A DNA stretch of 59,937 nucleotides, taken from Streptomyces luteolifulvus. Its GTDB lineage: Bacteria; Actinomycetota; Actinomycetes; Streptomycetales; Streptomycetaceae. A model generated the notes under the pieces. The model saw only the letters and a program-made list of their open reading frames with translations. It was not told the origin of the DNA and did no database searches. Each line of letters opens with the position of its first letter. Position 1 is the first letter of the stretch. The position numbers and the translations under genes were made by a program. The DNA is taken from NCBI RefSeq assembly GCF_008806595.1, contig NZ_VZRB01000044.1, forward strand, positions 1-59,937. Reading direction: 5' to 3'. This document shows positions 51,686-59,937 of the stretch, piece after piece.

Positions 51686-53014
51686 TCAACCCCGGACAAC
51701 GGCCTGCCCCCAGTCCTCGTCGGGCCCGAACAGCTTCCGCGGCTTCATGGCGTCGAGCTGCTCCGCCAGCAGGGCGGTCGGCACCAGCGTGCCCTCGGGC
51801 ACCGCGCCGGCCACGCAGGGCACCCCGAGTTCCGCCTCCACGGACGCGGCGAGCGACGCGGCGGCGTCCTCGCCGTCCGGGCCGGGCACCTCGATCTCGA
51901 CGACCAGACGGTCCTGTTCGGCCCTGGCCCGCCAGAACAGCACACCGTAGGAGGCCGGGAGCCGGTAGACCAGCTCCTCCACCTGGATCTGCCCGAGACG
52001 CCGCCCGGCGACCGTGTAGCCCTGGCCGAGCCGGCCCAACACCCGCACGGTGGGGAGCTTCCACCCGCACGGGCAGTCCTCGTACCGCAGCTCCACCAGG
52101 TCCTCGAGGTCGTAGCGCACCAGCGGCATCGCCTCGCGGTACAGCGGGGTGATGACCAGCTGCCCGACGCCCTCGGCCGTGACGTCGCCGGTCTGCGGGT
52201 CATGGATCTCCGGCAGCACCCGGTCGGCCCAGAAGTGCATGTGGCCGTACGGACAGTCGCTGCCCAGCGGGCCCACCTCGGTGCAGCCGTACTCCTCGAT
52301 GACCGGGGCGCCCCAGATCTCCTCGATCCGGCGGCGGCGCGCGCTGCTCATCGGCTCGCCCGCCACGTACAGCGCCCGCAGCGACGTGAAGGAACCGGCG
52401 GGATAACCGGCGGCCTTGGCCGCCGCGACCCACAGCAGGCTCTCGCTCGGCGTGGACCAGGTCAGCGTCACCTCGAGGTCACGCAGCACGCGCACGACCC
52501 GCGAGTAGGGCACCGCGAGGGAGCGGCAGTCGCCGGGGACGACGGTCGCGCCGCCGCGCATGGCGGCCCAGTGGGCCATGTGCCCGGCGAGCACCAGCCC
52601 GTAGGGGATGCGCACCAGCATGGTGTCCTGCGGACCGAGCGGGACGGTCTTGCGGACGAACCGGTCGGCCAGATCCGTCCACTCCGCCTCGGTGAAGTAG
52701 GCGGGGGTGGGGTTGCCGGTGCTGCCGCTGGACTCGTGGTAGCTGGCCAGGCGTTCCCTGGGCACGCCGAGCATGCCGAAGGGGTAGCTGTCTCGCAGGT
52801 CCGACTTCGTGGTGAGGCCCACCGTGGACAGGTCCTGCCCGACCTGAAGACGCTTCGCGTAGAAAGGCGAGTCGAGTGCGTGCCGCAGCGTCGGCCCGAT
52901 CCGCTCCTGCTGGAGCGCCCGCAGTTCGTCGAAGGACTTCCAGTCGCCGATGGCCGGCAGCGCGCCGGGCGCCGGCCCGGAGCCGGCCGACTCGGCGTTC
53001 AGGGCGATGGTCAC
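51686..53014 (-). CDS. Phenylacetate-CoA-ligase-like adenylating enzyme
   Basis: A 442-residue member of the PaaK branch of adenylate-forming enzymes. The ATP loop SSGSTGNPTPAYFT is near 96-109, EEYGCTEVGPLG near 235, and LVRYDLEDLVELRYEDCPCG near 290. The C-terminal domain is short. It should activate an aromatic acid as acyl-AMP. In this cluster that is probably 3-amino-4-hydroxybenzoate, for ester formation with 4-vinylphenol. GTG 53014 overlaps the ammonia-lyase stop as GTGA. No separate ester synthase is seen, so this enzyme may also catalyse transfer. Confidence 0.88.
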   Translation of the reverse strand: MTIALNAESAGSGPAPGALPAIGDWKSFDELRALQQERIGPTLRHALDSPFYAKRLQVGQDLSTVGLTTKSDLRDSYPFGMLGVPRERLASYHESSGSTGNPTPAYFTEAEWTDLADRFVRKTVPLGPQDTMLVRIPYGLVLAGHMAHWAAMRGGATVVPGDCRSLAVPYSRVVRVLRDLEVTLTWSTPSESLLWVAAAKAAGYPAGSFTSLRALYVAGEPMSSARRRRIEEIWGAPVIEEYGCTEVGPLGSDCPYGHMHFWADRVLPEIHDPQTGDVTAEGVGQLVITPLYREAMPLVRYDLEDLVELRYEDCPCGWKLPTVRVLGRLGQGYTVAGRRLGQIQVEELVYRLPASYGVLFWRARAEQDRLVVEIEVPGPDGEDAAASLAASVEAELGVPCVAGAVPEGTLVPTALLAEQLDAMKPRKLFGPDEDWGQAVVRG

Positions 53015-54609
53015 AGATCCCCTCCCACCCGCGCGGCCTCGGTGATGGCGCCGGAGGAGATCATCTCCACGACCGCGGCGATGTCGCCGTCCATCTGCCG
53101 GTCCTGGGCGGCGAAGGGGACCTCCTTGCGGATGCGCGTGTGCACGGCCTTGGTGCGAGGGCTCATCTCCTCGACGCCGCGCAGCTCGACGGCCTGGCAG
53201 GCGGCGAGGAGATGGATGGCCGCGACCTCACGGGTCAGTTCGATCACGTTGCGCGCGTCGCGGGCCGCGATCGGGGCCATGCTGACCTTGTCCTGGTTGT
53301 GCGCCTCGGTGGATCGGGAGAACGTGGAGGCCGGGCCCGCGTGCTTGAGCGCCTCGGCGGTGAGCGACGAGCACGCGATCTGCATGCCCTTGAAGCCGTG
53401 CTGCAGCCCTGCCTCGGTGTCGTCGTCGTCCACCCGGGCGATCAGGTTGGGCGTGAGGCCGTTGTTGAACTTCTCGTCGACCAGGAGCGCGAGCTGCCGG
53501 TCGAGCAGGTCGGCGACGCCGGCGACGGCCGTCTTCAGCGCGTCCATCGCGGTGACGACGTGCCCGCCGTAGAAGTTGCCGCCGCTGTACACGGCGCCCG
53601 TGGAGGGGTCGAACAGCGGGTTGTCGCTGGAGGAGTTGATCTCCACCGTCATCCAGGTGCGGACCCAGTCCAGCATGTCCCGCAGCACGCCGTTGACGTG
53701 CGGGGCGCAGCGCAGCGAGTAGCGGTCCTGGATGCTGCGCTCGAGCTTCTGATAGTGCCGGCCGTCCAACGGGACGTTCAGGTCGACGACCTGGTCGTAG
53801 GTCATCGCGAGCGCGGAGCCCTCGAGCAGCTCGTGGATGAGCGCGGCGCTGGCGCCCTGGCCGCTGTGCGGCTTCTCGTTGTGGATGAACGGCGCGTAAT
53901 GGCCCCGGTTGCCGAGCATGCCCTCACTGGCCAGCGCGGTGCAGATGTCCGCCACGTCGGCGAGTTCGGCCGCCGCCTCGGTGTTCAGGACGGCGAACGC
54001 CGAGCTGAAGGAGGTGCCGTTGATCAGCGCGAGCCCGTCCTTGGCCTCCAGCGTCACGGGCTCGAGGCCCAACTCGGCCAGCACGTCCGCGGCCTGGCGT
54101 ATCTCGCCGCGGTAGCGCACCTTGCCCTGGCCCGTCAGCGCGTAGGCGAGGTAGCAGAGCGGGACGAGGTCACCGCTGGCGCCGACCGAGCCGCGCTCGG
54201 GGATGGTCGGCAGGATGTCGTGCCGGAGGAAGTCCAGCAGCAGGTCCACCACGGGGAGACTGACGCCGGAGTTGCCCCGGGCCAGGCAGTTGGCACGGAT
54301 CAGCAGGGTGGAGCGCACGACCTCGTCTGAGGCCAGCGGGCCGGTTCCGTTCAGGTGGTAGCGGATCAGCTCGTTCTGCAGCCGTGCGGTCTTCTCCGGC
54401 GATATCTGCCGGTTGACGCTGTCACCGAATCCCGTCGTCACCCCGTAAATGGGCTTGCCGGTCGCGAGGATCTCCAGCTTCAGGTTCCGGGAGGCGTTCA
54501 TCGCCCGCAGCGCGTCCTCGGAGACCGCGAAATCCGAACCTTCGCGGGATGCGGCGGCCACGGTCTGGCCGATGCTCAGGCCGTGCCCGTCAATCTTCAT
54601 AGTCGTCAC
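53011..54609 (-). CDS. Aromatic amino acid ammonia-lyase, tyrosine type
   Basis: A 532-residue lyase of normal length. The MIO-forming Ala144-Ser145-Gly146 sits in GSVGASGDLVPL, with Tyr55 in PIYGVTTGFGDS. The selectivity pair is His85-Leu86 (LIRYHLNGTG), as in tyrosine ammonia-lyases. Phenylalanine enzymes have Phe-Leu and histidine enzymes Ser-His. It would give p-coumarate from tyrosine. GTG 54609 with AAAGG upstream is preferred over ATG 54600. It is co-translated with the PaaK-like enzyme and divergent from griI. Confidence 0.9.
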   Translation of the reverse strand: MTTMKIDGHGLSIGQTVAAASREGSDFAVSEDALRAMNASRNLKLEILATGKPIYGVTTGFGDSVNRQISPEKTARLQNELIRYHLNGTGPLASDEVVRSTLLIRANCLARGNSGVSLPVVDLLLDFLRHDILPTIPERGSVGASGDLVPLCYLAYALTGQGKVRYRGEIRQAADVLAELGLEPVTLEAKDGLALINGTSFSSAFAVLNTEAAAELADVADICTALASEGMLGNRGHYAPFIHNEKPHSGQGASAALIHELLEGSALAMTYDQVVDLNVPLDGRHYQKLERSIQDRYSLRCAPHVNGVLRDMLDWVRTWMTVEINSSSDNPLFDPSTGAVYSGGNFYGGHVVTAMDALKTAVAGVADLLDRQLALLVDEKFNNGLTPNLIARVDDDDTEAGLQHGFKGMQIACSSLTAEALKHAGPASTFSRSTEAHNQDKVSMAPIAARDARNVIELTREVAAIHLLAACQAVELRGVEEMSPRTKAVHTRIRKEVPFAAQDRQMDGDIAAVVEMISSGAITEAARVGGDL

Positions 54610-54665
54610 TTGTGGACACCTTTCTCGCCGGTTGCCCACGAGTCTTGACCGCTGATGTTTCCCGT

Positions 54666-54694
54666 CGATATCGGATACGCGCTGCACGCGATAT
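54666..54694. promoter_or_regulatory. CGATAT repeats in the divergent griI / ammonia-lyase promoter
   Basis: CGATATCG (54666-54673) and CGATAT (54689-54694) lie in the 159-base divergent gap. The spacing of 23 is one base more than two helical turns. The core resembles the ATATCG repeat before the tyrosinase pair, so the same SARP may act here; this is weaker evidence than the other site. Confidence 0.35.
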
Positions 54695-54768
54695 GCGAAC
54701 GAGACACCGAAGATAGCCGCCCTCTTCAGGGTTGATCCAAGACCGGCACGGAGAAATGAGGAACCCCC

Positions 54769-55542
54769 ATGATCTCCAATGGCGCGTTCGGCAGGCGACT
54801 CCGCCTGCGGCGCCTCTTCCGAAACGATTCCGAACGGCTGCTGATCGTGCCGCTGGACCATTCGGTGAGTCAGGGACCGATCACCGGCGGCGAGGGGCTC
54901 GACGCGCTCGTGGGCCGGTTGGCCACCAACCGGGTGGACGCGATCGTCCTGCACAAAGGCAGTCTCCGGCACGTCGATCCCGCCTGGTTCGGCAGCACCT
55001 CGCTCATCGTCCATCTCAGCGCCAGCACCGTGCACGCCCCCGACCCGGACGCCAAGTACCTGGTGGCCGGCGTCGAGGAGAGCCTGCGGCTGGGCGCGGA
55101 CGCGGTGAGCGTGCACGTCAACCTGGGCTCGGACGGCGAGCAGCGGCAGATATCCGACCTGGCCGCGGTCGCAGACGCCTGCGACCGCTGGAACGTGCCG
55201 CTGCTGGCGATGATGTACCCCCGCGGCCCCAGGATCAGCGATCCGCGCGACCCTGCACTGGTGGCGCACGCGGTGACCCTGGCCGCCGATCTCGGAGCCG
55301 ACCTGGTGAAGGCCCCGTACGTCGGCTCGGTGACGGAGATGAAGGAGATCACCTCCCGCTCTCCCGTCCCGGTCATCACCGTCGGCGGTCCGCGCAACGA
55401 CGACGAGGGCCAGGTCCTGGCCCACGTCAGCGAGGCGCTGAGCGCGGGCGTCGCGGGCGTGGCCATGGGCCGCAACGTCTTCGAGGCGCCCGATCCCGGC
55501 GTCATGGCCGCGAAGCTGGCCAACCTCATCCACAGTGAGTGA
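54769..55542 (+). CDS. griI: GriI-like aldolase, 2-amino-4,5-dihydroxy-6-oxo-7-(phosphooxy)heptanoate synthase
   Basis: A 257-residue class I aldolase of the DhnA/GriI type: RLLIVPLDHSVSQGPITG near 24-41 and a lysine in GADLVKAPYVGSV near 178-190, likely the Schiff base. VPVITVGGPRN near 203 is the phosphate loop. GriI condenses aspartate semialdehyde with dihydroxyacetone phosphate to the C7 intermediate of 3-amino-4-hydroxybenzoate. The pairing with griH, 18 bases downstream, is diagnostic. This is the primary-metabolite entry point that avoids the shikimate pathway. Confidence 0.92.
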   Translation: MISNGAFGRRLRLRRLFRNDSERLLIVPLDHSVSQGPITGGEGLDALVGRLATNRVDAIVLHKGSLRHVDPAWFGSTSLIVHLSASTVHAPDPDAKYLVAGVEESLRLGADAVSVHVNLGSDGEQRQISDLAAVADACDRWNVPLLAMMYPRGPRISDPRDPALVAHAVTLAADLGADLVKAPYVGSVTEMKEITSRSPVPVITVGGPRNDDEGQVLAHVSEALSAGVAGVAMGRNVFEAPDPGVMAAKLANLIHSE

Positions 55543-55560
55543 CCTCTAGGAGCCCCACGT

Positions 55561-56667
55561 ATGAAGCTCAGTTGGCTGGACATCCGGAACCTCGACGAGG
55601 CGCGGGACGCCATCGTCCAGGAGGCGCTGCATCAGCGGATCGACGGCATCGTCGCAGCGGACCCGGCAGCCCTCGAGGGCCTGCCCCCGACCGTCACCAA
55701 GGTGCTGTTCCCCCGGGGCAAGGCCCTCCCGGAGGACTTCGGCGAGGCCACCGTGGTCATCGTGGACCCCGACTTCCACAAAATCACCCCCGCCGAGCTG
55801 GCGCTGAAGCACCCGGGGCTGGAGTTCGGCCGGTTCGTGGAGATCATCGACGCGAAGACGCTGGAGGACGCCTGCCAGTCGGCGCGCACCGAGCAGTGGA
55901 GCCTGCTGCTGTTCCGCGACCCCACCAAGATCCCCCTGGAGATCGTCATCGCGGCGTCCGCCTCCTCCCGGGGCAGCCTGATCACGGTGGCGGCCGACGT
56001 CGAGGAGGCCGAGATCATCTTCGGCGTGCTCGAGCACGGCTCCGACGGCGTCATGATGGCGCCCCGCAAGGTCGGCGACGCGACCGCCCTGAAGACCGTG
56101 GTGAACGCCGAGACCCCCGACCTGACCCTGACCGAGCTCGAGGTCGTCAGCACCGAGCACGTCGGCATGGGCGAGCGGGCCTGCGTCGACACCTGCACCT
56201 ACTTCCGCAAGGACGAGGGCATCCTGGTCGGGTCGCACTCCAAGGGCATGATCCTCTGCGTCAGCGAGACCCATCCGCTGCCGTACATGCCGACCCGCCC
56301 GTTCCGGGTGAACGCGGGCGCCATCCACTCGTACACGCTGTCCAAGGACGGCCGCACCAACTACCTCAGCGAGCTGAAGGCGGGCTCCAAGATCGTGGCC
56401 GCGGACGTCGAGGGCCGCACACGGCTCGTCACCGTCGGCCGGGTCAAGATCGAGACCAGGCCGCTGATCTCGGTGAACGCGGTCTCCGCCGACGGCCGCG
56501 AGGTCAACCTGATCCTGCAGGACGACTGGCACGTGCGGGTCCTCGGCCCGGGCGGCACGGTCCTCAACAGCACCGAGCTCAAGCCCGGCGACAAGGTGCT
56601 CGGCTTCCTGCCGACGGAGGACCGGCACGTCGGCTACCCGCTCGACGAGTTCTGCCTCGAGACGTGA
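55561..56667 (+). CDS. griH: GriH-like 3-amino-4-hydroxybenzoate synthase (DHQ synthase II family)
   Basis: A 368-residue DHQ-synthase-II-type protein (GKALPEDFGEATVVIVDPDF, then GRFVEIIDAKTLEDAC, EHGSDGVMMAPRKVGDATAL and SHSKGMILCVSETHPLPYMP, then TRPFRVNAGAIHSYTL). GriH uses Mn(II) to close and aromatise the GriI product to 3-amino-4-hydroxybenzoate. It follows griI by 18 bases with AGGAGCC upstream. The archaeal relatives serve aromatic amino acid synthesis, but the cluster context favours the AHBA role. Confidence 0.93.
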   Translation: MKLSWLDIRNLDEARDAIVQEALHQRIDGIVAADPAALEGLPPTVTKVLFPRGKALPEDFGEATVVIVDPDFHKITPAELALKHPGLEFGRFVEIIDAKTLEDACQSARTEQWSLLLFRDPTKIPLEIVIAASASSRGSLITVAADVEEAEIIFGVLEHGSDGVMMAPRKVGDATALKTVVNAETPDLTLTELEVVSTEHVGMGERACVDTCTYFRKDEGILVGSHSKGMILCVSETHPLPYMPTRPFRVNAGAIHSYTLSKDGRTNYLSELKAGSKIVAADVEGRTRLVTVGRVKIETRPLISVNAVSADGREVNLILQDDWHVRVLGPGGTVLNSTELKPGDKVLGFLPTEDRHVGYPLDEFCLET

Positions 56668-56671
56668 CGTA

Positions 56672-57034
56672 GTGGACGCGCTCCTGTTCGTCCCGGTCCG
56701 GGTCGACGACCGCGATGGCGCACCAGCCGTCGTGCGTACGGCCCGGCCGGGCGCCGGCCAGGAGCGGGTTGGCCTCGCCTTCACCGGCGAGGAACGGCTC
56801 CACGCGGCGCTGGGGCCCACCCAGCGGTGGATCCGGCTGTCCCGGCCCGCACTCCTGGCGCTGCTCCGGCCGCTCGGGATCGAGCACGTCCGGATCAACC
56901 CGCTCTACGTCGGACCGGAAATGCCGAGGATGCCAGAGGTGGCGGACCTGTCGGCCGTGGACATCCACGCGGACGGTCCCGTCCTGGCCGGGATGCCGCG
57001 GCACGCGCAGTGGCTGCCGGACGAGGTGTGGTGA
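56672..57034 (+). CDS. SAV_915-like protein, unknown function
   Basis: The 120-residue protein starts at GTG 56672, four bases after the griH stop, and is probably translated with it. VGLAFTGEERLHAALGPTQR, then WIRLSRPALLALLRPLGIEH, matches the type-III-secretion SseB-like SAV_915 group of small Streptomyces proteins. No catalytic residues are evident. Whether it belongs to the pathway or is a passenger is unclear. Confidence 0.7.
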   Translation: MDALLFVPVRVDDRDGAPAVVRTARPGAGQERVGLAFTGEERLHAALGPTQRWIRLSRPALLALLRPLGIEHVRINPLYVGPEMPRMPEVADLSAVDIHADGPVLAGMPRHAQWLPDEVW

Positions 57035-57156
57035 TGGCCGGCTCCGGCCGCCGTCACCAGCCTGGAACCGGCAAGTAGCGTACGGTGGTGTGTGGTTGGA
57101 GACAGGAAAGGCTTACCTCATCATCCGCAGGCCACCCCGGAACGGAGTGCCGGAGC

Positions 57157-58263
57157 ATGTCCACTGCGATCGGTCGCGATGAACTCATCTCGCGTGTCGG
57201 CCGTGCCGACAGCCCGCACAGGCTGCTCAGCACACTCGCGACGCAACTGCGCAGGGTGGTCCCCTACGACGCTGCCGTCTGGCGTTCCACGGACCCCGAG
57301 ACCGGGATGATCACGTCGCCGATCTTCGCGGAGAACGTGGAGGATCACAGCTGCGCCGTCTACTGGCAGTACGAGCTGTTCACGGAGAAGATCAACCTGT
57401 TCCGAGACCTCGCGCTGGCGCCGGTGCCGGTGGCGAGCCTGTGGGAGACCACCGGGGGCGAACCCGAGCGCAGCTCGCTGTACCGGGGCTTCCTGGCGCC
57501 GCGCGGGGTGCACGACGAGCTGCGGGCCGTGCTGCGGGTGGACGGCCGGCCGCACGGATACGTCAGCCTGTTCCGCGAGAAGGGGCGGGCCGAGTTCAAC
57601 ACCGGAGAGCGCAGGTTCCTCGAGGATCTGGGCACGCCGATCGCCCGCCTGCTCAGGGCGTACGCCAAGCAGCGCCCCGAGCCCTCCGACGACGCTCTGA
57701 CCGGCACCGGGCTGCTGCTGTTCGACGCGGCCGGCGCCCTCGTCTCGGCCAACGACGAGGCACGGCGCTATCTGGAGGAGATGCCGGAGGGCCCTGCCTC
57801 GCTCACCGCGCTCGGCATCCGCGTACCGCTGTGGGTGCACGGCACCGCGATGCGGGCCAGGGCGATCGCAGAGGAGCGCGGCGGCGACACCGCGCGGATC
57901 AGGATGCGCACCCGCACCGGCCGCTGGCTGGTGTGCCACGCGTCCTGCCTGCGGGAGGCCGACGGACGGGTGGGCGTCTCCGCGGTGATCATCGAACGCG
58001 CCCCGATCTCCGACGTCACGCCGCTCGTCGTGCAGGCCTACGAACTGTCGGAACGCGAGCTCGAGGTCACCCAGCGGGTGGCGCGCGGCCTGTCCACCAG
58101 CGGGATCTCCGAGGAGCTCCATCTGTCGCCGCACACCGTGCGCGACCACATCAAGGCGATCTTCGAAAAGCTCGGCGTCTCCAGCCGGGGCGAGCTGGTG
58201 GGCCAGCTGTTCACCGAGTACTACGAGCCTGTGAGCCGGTCCTCCACCGGCCGGCGGGGCTAG
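57157..58263 (+). CDS. LuxR-family regulator with N-terminal sensor domain
   Basis: A 368-residue protein with an N-terminal GAF-like sensor of about 170 residues (VPYDAAVWRSTDPETGMITS) and a PAS-like middle region (LLLFDAAGALVSANDEARRY). The C-terminal LuxR helix-turn-helix is near 298-350 (ELSERELEVTQRVARGLSTS, then GISEELHLSPHTVRDHIKAI). ATG 57157 is selected; in-frame extension to 57085 lacks a ribosome site. It lies at the cluster edge and is probably a pathway or stress regulator. Confidence 0.87.
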   Translation: MSTAIGRDELISRVGRADSPHRLLSTLATQLRRVVPYDAAVWRSTDPETGMITSPIFAENVEDHSCAVYWQYELFTEKINLFRDLALAPVPVASLWETTGGEPERSSLYRGFLAPRGVHDELRAVLRVDGRPHGYVSLFREKGRAEFNTGERRFLEDLGTPIARLLRAYAKQRPEPSDDALTGTGLLLFDAAGALVSANDEARRYLEEMPEGPASLTALGIRVPLWVHGTAMRARAIAEERGGDTARIRMRTRTGRWLVCHASCLREADGRVGVSAVIIERAPISDVTPLVVQAYELSERELEVTQRVARGLSTSGISEELHLSPHTVRDHIKAIFEKLGVSSRGELVGQLFTEYYEPVSRSSTGRRG

Positions 58264-58857
58264 TACCCCAGCAGCGTTTCGCCATCTGGCCTGCTCAGAG
58301 AAGTCGTCCACCGTACCTCGGCCGGGGCGCTCTACCGCACCGCGCGCTTTCGCATGCGGACAGCGGGTTGGGTGGCGCATGGTGGCGATTTCCCGAGATG
58401 CCCGTGCCGAGAGTCGGCTCATCCCTATGGTCAGGACCGATCCAGTCGGTGGGGCCCACCGGGTGGTGGGCCGTGATCAGGAATGAGCATGACGCCTCAA
58501 GAGATCCTCTCCTGGACGAATGGGGCAGCCTCCGCCCTGTTCGTTGCCCAAGGTGTTGTCCGGGCCGCGCGCGCCTGCATCAAGTGGTGCAGGCGCCGCG
58601 ATCATGACGACGACTAGGCGATAGCGACGCTGAGCGCTGAAGGAAGGGATCGCATCAGGCTGTGACAGCCAAACACTCCATACCTGAGGCCATGGCCAGG
58701 TCGAGCTGATCAGCCGACCGCGACGGCTCATGGGACAGCCTCACTGCCGTCGGGCGGTGGGGCTGTCTCTCGTGGGACGAAGATCCAGTCTCCCGGGCGC
58801 GTGACGTTCCACACGTCTAGATTGGGCAATGACGTCCGCTCAACTCCGGGAGCCCCC
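58264..58857. other. 594-base region without a firm gene
   Basis: Apart from the small frame at 58483-58617 I see no gene or tRNA. GGGGCCCACC-GGGTGGTGGGCC near 58451-58472 can fold into a short stem. It marks the break between the aromatic cluster and the next unrelated gene. Confidence 0.4.
58483..58617 (+). CDS. Possible 44-residue small protein
   Basis: ATG 58483 after CAGGA opens 44 codons. The middle part is hydrophobic then basic (SALFVAQGVVRAARACIKWC) and the end is RRRDHDDD. A short membrane-associated peptide is possible. Codon third positions are only moderately GC-rich, so coding status is uncertain. Confidence 0.3.
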   Translation: MSMTPQEILSWTNGAASALFVAQGVVRAARACIKWCRRRDHDDD

Positions 58858-59652
58858 ATGTCAATTGATCGCCCGATCATCAACAGCAGCGTGCCGCACT
58901 CCGCCCGGATCTGGAACTACTGGCTCGGCGGCAAGGACTGCTACGAGATCGACCGTCAGGTCGGCGACCAGATCTCCGGCGCCAACCCGGCGATCCTCGA
59001 CATCGCCCTGGCACAGCGCGCGTTTCTCGTCCGGGCGGTGGAGTACCTCGCCGGCGAGGCCGGGATCCGACAGTTCCTGGACGTGGGTACCGGCCTGCCC
59101 ACCGCGAACAACACGCACGAAGTCGCCCAGCGACTCTTCCCCGAGACCCGGATCGTCTACGTCGACCACGACCCGGTCGTCCTGGCCCACGCCGAGGCGC
59201 TGCTCACCAGCACGCCCCAAGGGGCCACGGACTATATCGACGCCGACCTGCGCGAACCCGAGGCCATCCTGGAACAGGCCGCCAAGACACTGGACTTCAC
59301 CCAGCCGGTCGCGCTGATACTGCTGGGGATCACCGCCCACATCACCGACGACACCGTGTACGACATCGTCGGCCGCCTGATGGACGCTCTGCCCTCCGGC
59401 AGCTACCTCGTGCTCTGCGACGACACCGAGGTCCTCAACCCGCAGCAGATGCGCGAAATGATCGAGCAGTGGAACGAGGCCAGCGACAACCCGCGCATCA
59501 ACCGCAGTCCGGAGCAACTCGCCCGGTTCTTCGAGGGCTTGGACCTGCTGGAGCCCGGCCTGGTCTCCGTCTCCCGGTGGCGCCCGAGCGAGTCCGCCGA
59601 GCAGGCGCCTGCCGAGGTGGACGACTTCGGTGGAGTGGCCCGCAAGCGGTAG
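58858..59652 (+). CDS. SAM-dependent methyltransferase, DUF574 (Methyltransf_19) family
   Basis: A 264-residue member of the large Streptomyces DUF574 family. SVPHSARIWNYWLGGKDCYE near 10-29 is the family signature. QFLDVGTGLPTANNTHEVAQ near 72-91 binds SAM and VYVDHDPVVLAHAEALL near 100-116 is the acidic loop. ATG 58858 follows GGGAG. The substrate of this family is mostly unknown; it is a stand-alone gene with no visible link to the aromatic cluster. Confidence 0.9.
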   Translation: MSIDRPIINSSVPHSARIWNYWLGGKDCYEIDRQVGDQISGANPAILDIALAQRAFLVRAVEYLAGEAGIRQFLDVGTGLPTANNTHEVAQRLFPETRIVYVDHDPVVLAHAEALLTSTPQGATDYIDADLREPEAILEQAAKTLDFTQPVALILLGITAHITDDTVYDIVGRLMDALPSGSYLVLCDDTEVLNPQQMREMIEQWNEASDNPRINRSPEQLARFFEGLDLLEPGLVSVSRWRPSESAEQAPAEVDDFGGVARKR

Positions 59653-59802
59653 CGACTCGCCGGGGGCCCACGATGACAGGTGCGATCACCGGTCTGGCGT
59701 GCATCGTGCCGGAACTTGCCCGCTGTCACATGCTTCTGAGGGCGGGTTCGAGGTCGCGCCGGCCCGTCGGCGGCAGGGGCGCGTCGTGATGCGTCAACTT
59801 GA

Positions 59803-59822
59803 CCCGGCCTTGAAGGGCCGGG
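59803..59822. repeat. IS605-type right-end hairpin of a second element
   Basis: CCCGGCC (59803-59809) pairs with GGCCGGG (59816-59822) with a short loop TTGAAG. Read on the minus strand it lies 57 bases after the tnpB stop and has the form of the IS605 right end (AAGCCCGGCCCTTCAAGGCC). In TnpB systems this region also encodes the 3' part of the guide RNA. Confidence 0.6.
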
Positions 59823-59878
59823 CTTGGAGGTAGTGCCCAGCTGGCTGCTGGGGTGGACTCCTCCGTCCAGACACCCCG

Positions 59879-59937
59879 TTATGGGGTGGCAGGGACGCGT
59901 GACTCACGTCCCGCATTCCACACGTTCTCGCCACGGG
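59879..59937 (-). CDS. tnpB: TnpB C-terminal end (runs off right edge)
   Basis: Minus-strand frame from the right window edge to a TAA at 59879-59881; 18 residues are visible (RGENVWNAGRESRVPATP). This matches the usual Streptomyces TnpB tail after the zinc-finger region, and the right-end hairpin follows at the expected distance. Most of the gene lies outside the window. Confidence 0.55.
   Translation of the reverse strand, partial: RGENVWNAGRESRVPATP

Noticed and set aside
53011..54609. Histidine ammonia-lyase (hutH) housekeeping gene
   Set aside because: The selectivity pair is His-Leu, as in tyrosine lyases, and no hut genes are nearby.

Overview
The window is high-GC DNA with GTG starts, strong GGAGG-type ribosome sites, two serine/threonine kinases, a SARP regulator, a SpoIIE-type phosphatase and S-adenosyl-methyltransferases of the actinobacterial type. 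All of this points to a Streptomyces chromosome. Many long open frames on the opposite strand are GC-bias shadows and are left out. No tRNA, rRNA or CRISPR array was recognised.

Layout. 1-1265: IS200/IS605-type element, with tnpB running off the left edge and divergent tnpA. 1405-5017: membrane protein plus a complete class I P450 set (ferredoxin, reductase, P450), ending at a 186-bp MITE. 5231-12815: mixed genes (SDR, GNAT, SufR-like regulator, DoxX protein, phosphoribosyltransferase, CapA-like protein, small LuxR, PAS/GAF/SpoIIE/ATPase). 12904-16438: two proteins with long PADPAPA-type tails and a protein kinase. 16923-19065: MFS pump with divergent MarR. 19468-24943: ROK regulator and divergent sugar ABC transporter (mmsA-mmsB-chvE type). 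25040-29154: acyltransferase, membrane kinase and a phosphorothioate-type HNH restriction enzyme.

30535-38297 (minus strand) is a class I lanthipeptide locus of the FxLD type. In transcription order it has an ATPase-fold regulator, a small unknown protein, a degenerate HTH protein, a PIMT-like methyltransferase, a 60-residue precursor, a strong hairpin, full-length LanB, LanC, a free-standing LanB C-terminal-type domain and an unknown helical protein. A divergent aminotransferase IV and an XRE-SUMF1 fusion flank it. The core ends in a four-cysteine segment and carries an Asn-Asp-Gly that would suit aspartate methylation and aspartimide formation. No transporter, protease or immunity gene is visible. 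This is the best candidate for an undescribed product.

40432-58263 matches in gene content the ferroverdin/bagremycin type of cluster known from Streptomyces lunaelactis and Streptomyces sp. Tu 4128. GriI/GriH homologues make 3-amino-4-hydroxybenzoate. A tyrosine-type ammonia-lyase and a UbiX/UbiD pair would turn tyrosine into p-coumarate and then 4-vinylphenol, and TyrA would boost tyrosine. A PaaK-like adenylating enzyme would activate the acid for ester formation. A GriF-like tyrosinase with its caddie would oxidise the amine to a nitroso group. Two paralogous FAD oxidases, an MFS exporter, a MarR, a SARP and a LuxR regulator complete it. The right edge (59803-59937) holds the end of a second IS605-type element with a tnpB C-terminus.
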